A stretch of 63,690 nt of DNA from a virus. Positions 34,603-42,103 of this stretch are shown one piece after another. Each line of letters opens with the position of its first letter. Position 1 is the first letter of the stretch. Location of the stretch: IMG/VR virus record IMGVR_UViG_3300019756_000004, positions 1-63,690 of that record; one strand, written 5' to 3'. The notes beneath the pieces are model-generated. The model was not told the DNA's origin. It was given only the letters and a program-made list of their open reading frames with translations, and searched no databases. The position numbers and the translations under genes were made by a program.

Positions 34603-34629
34603 TATATATGATTATCCTTAACTTGTCAA
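34601..34629 (-). promoter_or_regulatory. Consensus sigma70 promoter
   Basis: Minus strand: TTGACA (34624-34629), 17-nt spacer, TATAAT (34601-34606), a perfect match at both boxes. It overlaps the 3' end of the 34618 gene and would drive the 34480, 34242, 33937 and gp33 genes. Confidence 0.8.
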
Positions 34630-34839
34630 GTACTCGTGTACTTTATTTTCAAAATCCTTAACAGAGAATGACTGCAGAGCAATTTTCTCAAGATCTCGTG
34701 CGAGATCCATGTTAGGGGTATAGTGGACTCCACTCAATCGAAACTTTTTCAGATTCTCATAGAGTGCAGATTCCATTCCTTCATCACCCTCGAAGGGTGC
34801 GTGTCCTGCATACGCAAGATCATAACCAAGTCTACTCAT
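34618..34839 (-). CDS. Small protein of unknown function
   Basis: 73 residues beginning MSRLGYDLAYAGHAPFEGDE, overlapping the stop of the upstream gene (ATGA). The middle is helical (ALYENLKKFRLSG) and the C-terminus has ALQSFSVKDFENKVHEYL. It lacks known motifs. The placement in a compact early-type operon supports a real gene. Confidence 0.6.
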   Translation of the reverse strand: MSRLGYDLAYAGHAPFEGDEGMESALYENLKKFRLSGVHYTPNMDLARDLEKIALQSFSVKDFENKVHEYLTS

Positions 34840-35360
34840 GATGCTTCCTTAAACCATGATGGGGGTTGACGTTTAGTCCACTTCATTTCAAAACGAGACT
34901 GTTTAGTCTGGTAGAAGTTCCGGTAGGACGCAACCGGATCTCCTTCAACAATACACTCAGGGTAATCCTTGAATGCAAGTTTGAAAGGGGTGATAGTACC
35001 CATCGGAATGTTCACGGGTGGAACACACAGACGTGCACGGAACTTTTCTTCAGACTTGTGTACCTTACCATATCGGTAGGTATACTCTTCGCACAATGCA
35101 ATCCAGTGTGCATAATGCCAGTTGTAGTTACCCATGGACTCCATAGTCCACAAGGTAGATGGGTGTCGAGGATGTGCGATCTTGTACAGATCTTCGTTAC
35201 CTTCGTCACCGTCTAAAATTCTATGTGCAGTACACAACATCTGGCAAGACTCCAACGGCATCTTGACCACGTGCTTATCGCATTGCGATACTGCAGACTC
35301 GACTGCTTCAGGGAACGGGTTCTTGCGTTCCGGATCATACTCAATTGCGAAGATGTTCAT
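34836..35360 (-). CDS. Conserved phage protein, His/Trp/Tyr-rich (function unknown)
   Basis: 174 residues. Strong pattern: FAIEYDPERKNPF, CDKHVVKMPLESCQMLCTAH, HPRHPSTLWTMESMGNYNWH and EEYTYRYGKVHKS. This family is widespread in phages of proteobacteria and cyanobacteria; I recall weak links to pyrimidine-dimer glycosylase-like folds but cannot confirm that. Conserved His, Glu and aromatic residues suggest an enzyme or base-binding pocket. It overlaps both neighbouring small genes by 4 nt. Confidence 0.75.
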   Translation of the reverse strand: MNIFAIEYDPERKNPFPEAVESAVSQCDKHVVKMPLESCQMLCTAHRILDGDEGNEDLYKIAHPRHPSTLWTMESMGNYNWHYAHWIALCEEYTYRYGKVHKSEEKFRARLCVPPVNIPMGTITPFKLAFKDYPECIVEGDPVASYRNFYQTKQSRFEMKWTKRQPPSWFKEAS

Positions 35361-35506
35361 TGTCCGATCCTATTTTTTAGTTTCTCTATATTGTCGTAGG
35401 CTTCCTCAAGAGCAGATACCATGTAAGAAACATCTTCAGGTCTTAACTGACCGCCATTCACCACATGATGATAAAAACGTCTTGCTTGTGCTAGCACTTC
35501 ACTCAT
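35357..35506 (-). CDS. Small helical protein
   Basis: 49 residues from the ATG at 35506, preceded by AAGGGGAGAG, a strong ribosome-binding site; the 35560 start is weaker. The sequence VLAQARRFYHHVVNGGQLRP and ALEEAYDNIEKLKNRI is predicted helical. The start lies inside the stop region of the next upstream small gene (8-nt overlap). No known domain. Confidence 0.6.
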   Translation of the reverse strand: MSEVLAQARRFYHHVVNGGQLRPEDVSYMVSALEEAYDNIEKLKNRIGQ

Positions 35507-35642
35507 CTCTCTCCCCTTTATGTTTTTTGTATCCATCTTTGTCCCGCTTCTTACGATCAACGTGAGTAGCGGGACGGTTGAACTTATTCAAGTTCTTTGC
35601 GACAGGGTTACTCCTCTTCGGAGTTTTTGGTGTATTTGCCAT
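35499..35642 (-). CDS. Small basic protein (47 residues)
   Basis: ATG at 35642 to TGA at 35499. The sequence is Lys/Arg/Asn/Pro-rich (MANTPKTPKRSNPVAKNLNK, then NRPATHVDRKKRDKDG), like short basic proteins common in T4-like phages. It overlaps the upstream gene by 35 nt and the downstream one by 8 nt. No obvious ribosome-binding site, so translation may depend on coupling. Confidence 0.5.
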   Translation of the reverse strand: MANTPKTPKRSNPVAKNLNKFNRPATHVDRKKRDKDGYKKHKGERDE

Positions 35643-35982
35643 GGAACGTCTTACCAAACATTCGGTAAGCCTCCTTCTCTTTGACTACGTAGACTTCCTT
35701 GAGTCTACCATTCTGACCAACCTGAACGATAGTATCCATATCCACGATACCGTCACGCAACATCATGTTGAGCATCAGGTCATACTTTAGACCAAAGTCA
35801 GACTTCATGAGTTCACCGACAGTAAACTTCTTCTTCTCACGTTTGATCTCTTTGTCGATCACAGGTTTCTCACCCAATGCATGTGCAACACGCATATCAC
35901 ATGTCAGATCCATACCCATGAACATACTACGTTCACCAGTAGAACCATAGACAACGTTAACAGTTTGACGTGTACCAATCAT
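35608..35982 (-). CDS. Protein of unknown function, possibly DNA-binding
   Basis: 124 residues with AAGGAG 7 nt before the ATG at 35982. N-terminal beta-like part (GTRQTVNVVYGSTGERSMFM), then a basic helical segment KEIKREKKKFTVGELMKSDF and a region DGIVDMDTIVQVGQNGRLKE that resembles a winged-helix or beta-hairpin wing. The function is not assigned; DNA binding is a guess from composition. Confidence 0.6.
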   Translation of the reverse strand: MIGTRQTVNVVYGSTGERSMFMGMDLTCDMRVAHALGEKPVIDKEIKREKKKFTVGELMKSDFGLKYDLMLNMMLRDGIVDMDTIVQVGQNGRLKEVYVVKEKEAYRMFGKTFHGKYTKNSEEE

Positions 35983-35984
35983 AA

Positions 35985-36146
35985 TTACTCCTTACCAAAT
36001 TGAAATTGCTCAGTCCAAGCGATAAACACGTTCATCGCCTCGACCTTGCTCATATTAAAAACATCCATCAAGACTCGTGGTGCACCAAACATGTTGATGT
36101 CACCAGACTCCCGTAGATCATCCAAAAATTCAAAGTAGGTCTCCAT
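35985..36146 (-). CDS. Small conserved phage protein
   Basis: 53 residues, ATG at 36146 sharing an A with the upstream stop (TAATG). The pattern FEFLDDLRESGDINMFGAPR and FNMSKVEAMNVFIAW is one I recognise from many phage genomes: an acidic helical mini-protein in which 'SG-[DT]-[IT]-NMFGA' is the hallmark. No function is known to me. Confidence 0.7.
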   Translation of the reverse strand: METYFEFLDDLRESGDINMFGAPRVLMDVFNMSKVEAMNVFIAWTEQFQFGKE

Positions 36147-36439
36147 TAGACCTTTCCTCCATAACCAAGTTCACGCATTGCCTTCACAGGACTAGATGCT
36201 TTTTCCAACGCAACGTATTCTTCAACAGAAACGTTCTTGACAAGGAAGTTGACCCATGCCTTCCAAGGTTTGTACTTACCGTACTTGAACCTTGCGATAA
36301 ACTCAGGTTTGGGTTTACCGACCCAAGATGGGTGGCAGTCTGGGTGAACATCTTCCATGTTCCTAGAGTTCTCGTGGGCACCTCTGTACATCAAGTACAT
36401 ACCGTCCCAAACAAACTCTTCTTTAATAAATGCAGTCAT
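36146..36439 (-). CDS. Conserved phage protein of unknown function
   Basis: 97 residues, first gene after an early promoter, with GAGGA before the ATG. Trp-rich sequence: FVWDGMYLMYRGAHENSRNM, WVGKPKPEFIARFKYGKYKP, WKAWVNFLVKN. The C-terminal helix ends ALEKASSPVKAMRELGYGG. No catalytic motif recognised. Early position suggests a host-interaction or takeover role. Confidence 0.65.
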   Translation of the reverse strand: MTAFIKEEFVWDGMYLMYRGAHENSRNMEDVHPDCHPSWVGKPKPEFIARFKYGKYKPWKAWVNFLVKNVSVEEYVALEKASSPVKAMRELGYGGKV

Positions 36440-36470
36440 AATTTATATCCTCACTCTCAATTACGTAGTA

Positions 36471-36499
36471 ATTATAACCCATTTTTAGGATCTTGCCAA
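36471..36499 (-). promoter_or_regulatory. Early sigma70 promoter (repeated cassette type)
   Basis: Minus strand: TTGGCA (36494-36499), 17-nt spacer, TATAAT (36471-36476). Upstream lies an A/T tract (A7, then GT..AC, then T7) and downstream the leader GTAATTGAG..GTGAGG shared with promoters at 50728 and 58279. Confidence 0.8.
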
Positions 36500-36527
36500 G
36501 CTTTTTTTGAAAAAAAGTTCACTTTTT

Positions 36528-36704
36528 TTAGACTTTTTTGCTATTAGAATCCTTGATTCTATTACCATAATAGTCGTGAGTACCCTCTTTCATACCCTTT
36601 CTGCGGAACTTTTTGTCCTCATCTACGACTATCGAAGACATGACCGCAATCCATCCCGCAATACCGATAACAATTGCATCTCTCAGAAATTCTAGTAGTT
36701 CCAT
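36528..36704 (-). CDS. Small single-pass membrane protein (58 residues)
   Basis: ATG at 36704 to TAA at 36528. The N-terminal helix MELLEFLRDAIVIGIAGWIA with VMSSIV forms one membrane segment, followed by an acidic/basic cytoplasmic-type tail (KFRRKGMKEGTHDYYGNR). It overlaps the upstream gene by 13 nt. The stop lies in the A/T tract of the next promoter. Early membrane mini-proteins often act on the host envelope or on superinfecting phage, but nothing here shows which. Confidence 0.6.
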   Translation of the reverse strand: MELLEFLRDAIVIGIAGWIAVMSSIVVDEDKKFRRKGMKEGTHDYYGNRIKDSNSKKV

Positions 36705-36871
36705 CCAAATTCCCTCTGTGCAGTTGCGATCATATCTTTAACCCAAGATGACGGGGTGCCGGGTATCCTAGCCTCGACCTCTTTGATGATGGCTTCCTCA
36801 GAGAAACCCTCATATACCATAGGATCGACAATATCCTGCAGATCCATAACATAACTTCCAATTTTACTCAT
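36692..36871 (-). CDS. Small acidic protein (59 residues)
   Basis: ATG at 36871 with GAGGAG 7 nt upstream; TAG at 36692. Sequence pattern YVMDLQDIVDPMVYEGFSEE followed by IPGTPSSWVKDMI is of the short conserved type seen in phage early regions. First gene behind the early promoter at 36898. Function unknown. Confidence 0.65.
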   Translation of the reverse strand: MSKIGSYVMDLQDIVDPMVYEGFSEEAIIKEVEARIPGTPSSWVKDMIATAQREFGWNY

Positions 36872-36897
36872 AATAGTCTCCTCACTGATCTTAGATC

Positions 36898-36926
36898 AGT
36901 ATATCAGAATTTTGGGAGGTTGTCAA
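36898..36926 (-). promoter_or_regulatory. Early sigma70 promoter
   Basis: Minus strand: TTGACA (36921-36926), 17-nt spacer, TATACT (36898-36903), 27 nt before the ATG at 36871. It is back-to-back with the plus-strand late promoter at 36929. Confidence 0.8.
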
Positions 36927-36928
36927 CA

Positions 36929-36936
36929 TATAAATA
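36929..36936 (+). promoter_or_regulatory. T4-type late promoter for the 36966 operon
   Basis: Exact TATAAATA on the plus strand, 29 nt before the ATG at 36966. A second exact copy at 36959-36966 overlaps the start codon and cannot supply a leader for it. Confidence 0.75.
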
Positions 36937-36965
36937 AAAGAAAATTGAACAAAAAGGGTATAAAT

Positions 36966-37229
36966 ATGAGTGACGATCTATTTGATTTTGGTTTCTCCTT
37001 TGCGGATGAATCAGAAATAGAAGCAGTCCAACAGGCAACCCAAAAGGTTGAAACTGTATCGACAGATGCCCAGTCTACTCAAGAGAGACTGGACAGACTA
37101 TTCAATGCGATACAACCCCTGTTGAACAACTTAAAACAGAATCCTGAAAAGGAATATATTTTGTGGCCAAACCGACTAGATAAGATAGAACAGTTTGAAG
37201 ACCACATACAAAACATCTATCAAGGGTAA
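36966..37229 (+). CDS. Conserved T4-like phage protein of unknown function
   Basis: 87 residues from the ATG at 36966 (AAAGGG site upstream); the longer frame from 36912 would span the late promoter. The sequence MSDDLFDFGFSFADESEIEA, then RLDRLFNAIQPLLNNLKQNP and EYILWPNRLDKIEQF, is a pattern I associate with marine T4-like phages. Acidic start, helical centre. Being late-transcribed, it may be a virion or assembly protein; no function is established to my knowledge. Confidence 0.7.
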   Translation: MSDDLFDFGFSFADESEIEAVQQATQKVETVSTDAQSTQERLDRLFNAIQPLLNNLKQNPEKEYILWPNRLDKIEQFEDHIQNIYQG

Positions 37230-37232
37230 TCC

Positions 37233-38105
37233 ATGAATTACAGACAGCGCAACGAGTTGATCGTAACCACACCCAGATCTCCTACGGATACTTCGATTGG
37301 GAAGTACATCCATAAAGAAAAGAAGCAAACTGAGTGGGGAAGACTTAACTACACTATTGGTGGTGAAGTCAGACAGAATGATCTAGTCTTGAGATGGAAA
37401 GATTTTTGGTCACATACAGTCAATGATGTGTTCAACTACTGTCCTATGTTCCTCAACTATTTGGCGATCAAAGGATACAAGAAGATACTCTTCGTTGGTC
37501 ACTATAACGCTGCTCAGACTACATGGACTATCAACCGCAAGATGGACAGGGTAGTACACAAAACTCCAAGTTATCATTCTTTGGATGAGACTATGGTTGA
37601 CCCTAACATCTGGTTACAGTTTCTACCTATTGTCCGTATGGCATATGGGTACATCGATTTCGAAATGCATACAGTGTCTCCTCCGGAATCACGTCACCGT
37701 AAAGTCATGAATGCACTGTACAAGAGATATGACGTTGATCTAGTGAATTCGGACAAGCAGTACAAGAAAGGTAGAGATGTTCAAATCACAACGCCACCTG
37801 ATACCCAATATGATTGTGTAGTACTAGCAGGTGTTCCTAAAGATAGAGATGACTTAGATATCTCTCATCATCACATTCGTTCTGCATTTGCAGGAGTCTG
37901 TACTTCAGATTTTGATATCGTGGATTTCTACTATAGTGCTCTTCCGTTACAGACTGGTGTATCAGAAGACAACGCCTATTACTTGAATGAAGTGTTTGCG
38001 TTGCGTAATGTATGGGATCAGAGATTCAGAGATGAAAACCCTGAAGACAAGGCAATCCAGTACGCAATTCTAAACGATTCGATTCACTGTTATAAGGGAA
38101 GTTAA
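37233..38105 (+). CDS. Protein of unknown function, Rossmann-like
   Basis: 290 residues, 3 nt after the upstream stop. The segment GYKKILFVGHYNAAQTTWTI looks like a beta strand and Gly-containing loop; YDCVVLAGVPKDRDDLDI looks like a second strand-loop, giving a possible nucleotide- or SAM-binding alpha/beta fold. There are many aromatic and His residues (ISHHHIRSAF). I cannot name a family. It is in the late operon with the 36966 gene and converges on the kinase gene with a shared TTAA. Confidence 0.6.
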   Translation: MNYRQRNELIVTTPRSPTDTSIGKYIHKEKKQTEWGRLNYTIGGEVRQNDLVLRWKDFWSHTVNDVFNYCPMFLNYLAIKGYKKILFVGHYNAAQTTWTINRKMDRVVHKTPSYHSLDETMVDPNIWLQFLPIVRMAYGYIDFEMHTVSPPESRHRKVMNALYKRYDVDLVNSDKQYKKGRDVQITTPPDTQYDCVVLAGVPKDRDDLDISHHHIRSAFAGVCTSDFDIVDFYYSALPLQTGVSEDNAYYLNEVFALRNVWDQRFRDENPEDKAIQYAILNDSIHCYKGS

Positions 38106-38974
38106 TTCCACTCTACGTTCTTAGGTACGTAGTCTTTAATTTTGCGTCTTATCTCTTTATCGAGCGACAGAATCGGAGTAGGTTGTTTTCCTGCTCGTTT
38201 GACGTAGAAGTAGTTTGCGTCCTTAACATAGGAACCACCCTTACCAGACTTAACTAGAGTTGCGTCAACACCAACCTTATTGAATGCAAACACGATGTCT
38301 CCGTCGATGTACTTCTTGAGTTTCTTACCCATGTTGATGATGTCACCCATCGTATTAGCGGCACCACGGTGAGTGTTGATTAGAATCTCTGACGGTACAG
38401 TACGTGCACGTTTTGCATTTTGTTGTTTCGCAACTTCGATGTCGTTAACTACCCACACGATGTGAACGTTCTTTTTATCGTAACCCAACTTAGCGGCATC
38501 CTTTGCGATCTTGTCAAGTTTGTCCAGTGACTTCAGAGTCATGTCAAATATGATGTTCGGTTTACGATCTGGATCTGCAGCAAGGACACCACGATAGAAC
38601 GCACGTTCTTTTCTCTTATCGACCCCCAAGTAGTTACCCATGATGTCATGGAGTTTCTCTACGTTCTTGGGATCTTTAAGGTTCTGTGCAAGGTCTTCGA
38701 TATCAACACCAAGTTCATCTGCTACACGCTTCTTGATAGCAGGAGTCTTTGATGCCAACGTTTTGAGTTCGTCAACATCAAAGACTTTACCTTCTAGTCC
38801 TACTAGATTGGACAATACAAATCCTTTCCCAGATCCCGCACCCCCTGCCATGAGTACGATGTTTCCAAACTTAGGATACGCCTCGCCACCAAAGGTGATG
38901 AGTTTCTCCATAAGGATATTGAATTCCTCTTGTAGAAAGAGGTCTTCTTTTAAAAATGAGTTAAAGGACTGCAT
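38102..38974 (-). CDS. P-loop kinase-like protein (zeta-toxin-like)
   Basis: 290 residues. Walker A GGAGSGKG near residue 45 follows a beta strand (GNIVLMAG). Then come FDVDELK, an internal NIIFDMTLKS strand and HIVWVVNDIEVAKQQNAKRA with the conserved Arg of a lid, the arrangement of small-molecule kinases and zeta toxins. The substrate is unknown. The N-terminus MQSFNSFLKEDLFLQEEF is reminiscent of T4-like virion-associated proteins. A late promoter sits 34 nt upstream, so a late role (virion or packaging) is plausible. Confidence 0.7.
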   Translation of the reverse strand: MQSFNSFLKEDLFLQEEFNILMEKLITFGGEAYPKFGNIVLMAGGAGSGKGFVLSNLVGLEGKVFDVDELKTLASKTPAIKKRVADELGVDIEDLAQNLKDPKNVEKLHDIMGNYLGVDKRKERAFYRGVLAADPDRKPNIIFDMTLKSLDKLDKIAKDAAKLGYDKKNVHIVWVVNDIEVAKQQNAKRARTVPSEILINTHRGAANTMGDIINMGKKLKKYIDGDIVFAFNKVGVDATLVKSGKGGSYVKDANYFYVKRAGKQPTPILSLDKEIRRKIKDYVPKNVEWN

Positions 38975-39007
38975 GTGTCAGTATAGATCCTGTTAGGTTA
39001 ATAACAG

Positions 39008-39015
39008 TATTTATA
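39008..39015 (-). promoter_or_regulatory. T4-type late promoter for the kinase-like gene
   Basis: Exact TATAAATA on the minus strand, 34 nt before the ATG at 38974, overlapping the stop codon of the small membrane gene at 39011. Confidence 0.75.
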
Positions 39016-39166
39016 CAAATAAGGCTACTAAGATAATGCATCCCATGATAATCATTACATTTGGGTAGACTGACCAACAGTGTTTGAAGTCTTTCCATGT
39101 CTCTTGACCAAACCTTTTTAAGTCAGTACCTAATCCGGCAAAAGATTCTTTTATTTGTTTTTTCAT
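39011..39166 (-). CDS. Small membrane protein (51 residues)
   Basis: ATG at 39166 overlapping the upstream stop (ATGA); TAA at 39011. A helical N-terminal part (MKKQIKESFAGLGTDLKRFG) is followed by a C-terminal hydrophobic segment VMIIMGCIILVALFV, a likely single transmembrane helix. No family recognised. Confidence 0.6.
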   Translation of the reverse strand: MKKQIKESFAGLGTDLKRFGQETWKDFKHCWSVYPNVMIIMGCIILVALFV

Positions 39167-39795
39167 TTTTTATCCTTTACTATTATTGTTACGTTATCTC
39201 CGATAGGAAACTTGATCCTATCATGACTATGATATAAGAAGAATTTAGTGTCACTGAACTCATCAAACATCTTAGGCCAGATCGGTCTCCAATTATTTGC
39301 TAATCGGTGAGTGTTCTGTGGACTCCTGTCTGATGCTAGTAGTAGATCTGTGTAACTACGTAGCGTAGTATCAAACATTGAGTCAAATCCATAGATGTGC
39401 ACTTCACTCGCTTTTTGCACTCTACATGCATAGTCAACCGCCATGTGACCGCAACTGTAGTTTGTTGCAGCTTGTCTTGCCGACTGTCCCGGCAACTGTG
39501 CATACGCAGGTATATGTGTATGCATAGCTTTAATTTTCTGGGCGTACTTCAGATAAAACATTGGTTGCATATCCATCCAGTGTCTAGGACGGGTTCCAAG
39601 TATCCAATCGTACATGTCCAATTTGATCATACCTTCAGCAAGTGCCATCATCATTTTGAAATCAACCATACAGGTTGCAAACACTTCTGTGTTAGGTATA
39701 TCAAAAGGTGGCATGTTGCATATCAACAACCTGCCTGGCGATCCCCTCTCAAATTGGTGGGCATGATCACCGTTTCCAAGAACATTCCATCTCAT
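39163..39795 (-). CDS. Alpha/beta protein, possibly DUF115/sialyltransferase-like
   Basis: 210 residues. VLGNGDHAHQF at the start, a strand LLICNMPPF, and SCGHMAVDYACRVQKASEVH with IYGFDSMFD match the general layout of MptE/DUF115 and GT29/42-like proteins, where a Gly-x-D follows the second strand. A run of Met and His residues (HWMDMQPMFYLKYAQKI) is unusual. It is the first of the enzyme-rich island. The assignment to a nucleotide-sugar-dependent transferase is tentative. Confidence 0.5.
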   Translation of the reverse strand: MRWNVLGNGDHAHQFERGSPGRLLICNMPPFDIPNTEVFATCMVDFKMMMALAEGMIKLDMYDWILGTRPRHWMDMQPMFYLKYAQKIKAMHTHIPAYAQLPGQSARQAATNYSCGHMAVDYACRVQKASEVHIYGFDSMFDTTLRSYTDLLLASDRSPQNTHRLANNWRPIWPKMFDEFSDTKFFLYHSHDRIKFPIGDNVTIIVKDKK

Positions 39796-39810
39796 TGTAA
39801 AAGCACCCTA

Positions 39811-40293
39811 CTATCGGTTCCGCATCATATGTAACGCTTTCTCGTAATCTTCCTGCGTCACGACACCCTCTTCAAGTAACTTCTGACGATTCCTCATATG
39901 CTTACCAACAAGTTCGTCTTTAGATCCACCAAAGTAAGGTACTGCATGTCCCTCTTCAATAAGGACTTCAGTGACTTTCTTTCCGTCCGGTAGACGGAAG
40001 TCACCAAGGATACGACCAAACTTACCTTTCATATCTTCACCATGTTTGTCTTCGGTGGTGATAAGTTTAGCACCTGATTCCATTAGTTCCTTGAGACGTT
40101 TCTTTGCCGCCTCACCAAATAAGTCTTCTACTCTGTCACTGGTGCGTGACTCCGGAGTATCAATACCAACAATTCTGACTCGCTCATCAGTGAGTACAAC
40201 ATTGAATCCTAAGTCAATGTCTACGTCCACTGTGTCACCGTCTACTACTTTAATGACCGTAACGTCATACTCGTTTGAGACAATACGTCTCAT
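39811..40293 (-). CDS. Thermonuclease (SNase) homologue
   Basis: 160 residues. The SNase OB core is visible: VIKVVDGDTVDVDIDLGF, RVRIVGIDTPESR and GKFGRILGDF, giving the metal-binding Asp residues, the first catalytic Arg, the catalytic Glu (TPES) and the second Arg (GRIL). It has no signal peptide, so it would act in the cell, perhaps in host DNA or RNA degradation. It starts inside the stop of the upstream small gene (4-nt overlap). Confidence 0.85.
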   Translation of the reverse strand: MRRIVSNEYDVTVIKVVDGDTVDVDIDLGFNVVLTDERVRIVGIDTPESRTSDRVEDLFGEAAKKRLKELMESGAKLITTEDKHGEDMKGKFGRILGDFRLPDGKKVTEVLIEEGHAVPYFGGSKDELVGKHMRNRQKLLEEGVVTQEDYEKALHMMRNR

Positions 40294-40433
40294 AATCTTA
40301 CCCTCTTTTCTAGTGTTTCGATCATACGATCTTTATTCTTCTGCCACGCCTCTTGTGTGCGGGTTCCTTTCTCAAAGAACTGTGATTCCTTGAGTCTCTC
40401 TAACGCAGACTCACGTCTACGCTTCTTCGCCAT
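40290..40433 (-). CDS. Small basic protein (47 residues)
   Basis: ATG at 40433 is preferred because AGAGGAG lies just upstream; the longer frame from 40484 overlaps the neighbour. The sequence starts MAKKRRRESALERLKESQFF and stays Lys/Arg/Glu-rich and helical. Nucleic-acid binding is possible. No family recognised. Confidence 0.55.
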   Translation of the reverse strand: MAKKRRRESALERLKESQFFEKGTRTQEAWQKNKDRMIETLEKRVRL

Positions 40434-40441
40434 TGCTCCTC

Positions 40442-40630
40442 TCATTCGAAGTGCTTCTCCAATACAAACAGTTGATCTTCCCACTCTGCAATTGAGTGAA
40501 GTTCTTTTTGAACCGCTTCCATTACATCGGGATGTTCTCCGATACCTGCAGGGTTCTTTAGATACACTTCCACGTTTACCTTGTGTAGTGCAATCTGTCC
40601 TTCTGCATACTGACGTAGTGCAGCTAACAT
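40442..40630 (-). CDS. Conserved small helical phage protein
   Basis: 62 residues from ATG 40630 (GAGGA 7 nt upstream). The pattern ALRQYAEGQIALHKVNVEVY and LKNPAGIGEHPDVMEAVQKE is conserved in marine T4-like phages as far as I recall; it looks like a two-helix protein. The function is unknown. It follows the o-spanin gene. Confidence 0.65.
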   Translation of the reverse strand: MLAALRQYAEGQIALHKVNVEVYLKNPAGIGEHPDVMEAVQKELHSIAEWEDQLFVLEKHFE

Positions 40631-40631
40631 T

Positions 40632-41063
40632 TTAGTCCTCATTACCTTCTTCCTTGACTGGTTCTTCTTCCTCGTTGGTGTTGATAGTGCGGTAGTACAC
40701 CACCACTTCTTTCAACTGAGTTATATATCTACGAATTTCTTGCATGTTATATGCCATGAGTTCGTAGTCACCTACTGACATCGCCATAAAAACCAACTGT
40801 CCCTCATGACGTTTCTGGATATCTTCCATGAAAGTATCCACGTTCTTGTCCGATACAACATACCACTGAGGATCACGTAGTTTGATACCACGAGGCATTG
40901 CGGGATGTGTAATCGGTATCTGTACTTCTACAGTACGGATCTCTACTGGAATTGGTGCAGGTGGTTCCTTCTTACCAAAGAAGGGAATACCCATAGTGGA
41001 ACAACCACTAATCGTCAATAGCATCAATGTCAGCAGTATCTTGTTCGATAGTTCTGAAAACAT
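40632..41063 (-). CDS. Outer-membrane lipoprotein, o-spanin (Rz1-like)
   Basis: 143 residues. An N-terminal hydrophobic segment ends in a lipobox (LLTISGC, cleavage before Cys21). The mature part is Pro-rich at first (PPAPIPVEI), then PAMPRGIKLRDPQWYVVSD and a helical MAYNMQEIRRYITQLKE. It overlaps the i-spanin gene by 56 nt in another frame, the Rz/Rz1 arrangement. As o-spanin it would be anchored in the outer membrane and fuse it with the inner membrane at lysis. This implies a Gram-negative host. Longer than most Rz1 proteins. Confidence 0.75.
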   Translation of the reverse strand: MFSELSNKILLTLMLLTISGCSTMGIPFFGKKEPPAPIPVEIRTVEVQIPITHPAMPRGIKLRDPQWYVVSDKNVDTFMEDIQKRHEGQLVFMAMSVGDYELMAYNMQEIRRYITQLKEVVVYYRTINTNEEEEPVKEEGNED

Positions 41064-41412
41064 CCTTAGTCCCCTTGTTTACTCGTGTTTCAATTAACCC
41101 CGGCTTTGCAGCAGCAAGTTTAGATAAGTTGTGTCTCGCAAAGATAGAGAGGTATCGATTCATCTCACCTTCGATCTCAGCGTTACGTGCAGACTGTGTT
41201 TGCAGTGCTTCGGTAGTCTTTTTCAGGTTACCCTGAAGTGCTTCGATAGTCCTTACCTGCTCTTCCTGTCTGGTTTCAAATGCAGTAATAACCCCTGCTT
41301 GGGTTTGTAATTGTGCTTGCATATCTGCCATCTTGGATTCGGTTGTCTGGAAATAAATGTATCCAACACCCGCACCCGCAACGATAAATGCAAACAGTAG
41401 TTTACTCAACAT
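41008..41412 (-). CDS. i-spanin (Rz-like)
   Basis: 134 residues. One N-terminal membrane helix (LLFAFIVAGAGVGYIYF) is followed by a long coiled coil (about 25-95) and a C-terminal RHNLSKLAAAKPGLIETRVN segment, which is typical of Rz proteins of T4-like phages. It would span the periplasm from the inner membrane and bind the o-spanin encoded in the overlapping frame. The start overlaps the downstream end of the glycosyltransferase gene by 11 nt. Confidence 0.78.
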   Translation of the reverse strand: MLSKLLFAFIVAGAGVGYIYFQTTESKMADMQAQLQTQAGVITAFETRQEEQVRTIEALQGNLKKTTEALQTQSARNAEIEGEMNRYLSIFARHNLSKLAAAKPGLIETRVNKGTKDVFRTIEQDTADIDAIDD

Positions 41413-42103
41413 CGTGCCAATTCTCCTTTATATATTTTAAGTTACCCAGATCGTGTGGTTTTGGTCTTCCACCACAATCGACAATTTTACATTTAGGAGT
41501 AACGTAAGAGGGAAACTTCCATTGTCCTAGTACCTTACTACTTAGGTGAAACTTTAAGTTCAGTTTCACACTGGGAAACGTCTCATCTATGTAAAACACT
41601 TTCTTACCCAAACGTTCAATCAAGTGTCCGGTGTACACCTGATCCCCACCATCATATCCAAACTGAGGGTTGTTAACAAACATGTCCCACACGTCTTGCA
41701 TCTTACCCTTCTCTAAAATCATCATTGACGAAGAGTATTTATTATTTTTCCACATTATGGCATCGGAAACACACGCAACATCGTATCCACTTTTTAGTTG
41801 TTGGATCGAATAGTCTATCTCCTCATCAAAGTTACGTTGTAAAACGTTGTCGATGTCTAAGTATACCACATACTGTTGCGGAATGTCAAGGTCATATGCC
41901 TTCATCTTATTCCACCATCCATATCCTTTACCAAAAGGTGGTTGGATAGGAGCACTGAGGTTACTCAGTTCGCCAGGCCGATCAGTAATACAATATGAAA
42001 AGACGTTGTATTCTGTCAGATCCACAAACCTTTTTACGATCTTGTTCGCATACTCCATGGGGTAATTGTCTGTGCAGACTGTAAGTAATGCAATCTCTTT
42101 CAT
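41402..42103 (-). CDS. GT-A glycosyltransferase (GT8-like)
   Basis: 233 residues. The pattern LLTVCTDNYPMEYANKIVKR, WWNKMKAYDL and YVVYLDIDNVLQRN gives a GT-A fold with the DxD metal motif (DID). A later GGDQVYTGHLI and HDLGNLKYIKENW fit the acceptor and C-terminal His parts of GT8-like enzymes. It would transfer a sugar from a nucleotide sugar; acceptor unknown (LPS, virion protein or DNA). It is the last of four overlapping glycosyltransferase genes. Confidence 0.72.
   Translation of the reverse strand: MKEIALLTVCTDNYPMEYANKIVKRFVDLTEYNVFSYCITDRPGELSNLSAPIQPPFGKGYGWWNKMKAYDLDIPQQYVVYLDIDNVLQRNFDEEIDYSIQQLKSGYDVACVSDAIMWKNNKYSSSMMILEKGKMQDVWDMFVNNPQFGYDGGDQVYTGHLIERLGKKVFYIDETFPSVKLNLKFHLSSKVLGQWKFPSYVTPKCKIVDCGGRPKPHDLGNLKYIKENWHDVE

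Noticed and set aside
36959-36966. Second TATAAATA on the plus strand
   Set aside because: It overlaps the ATG of the 36966 gene and cannot give that gene a leader.
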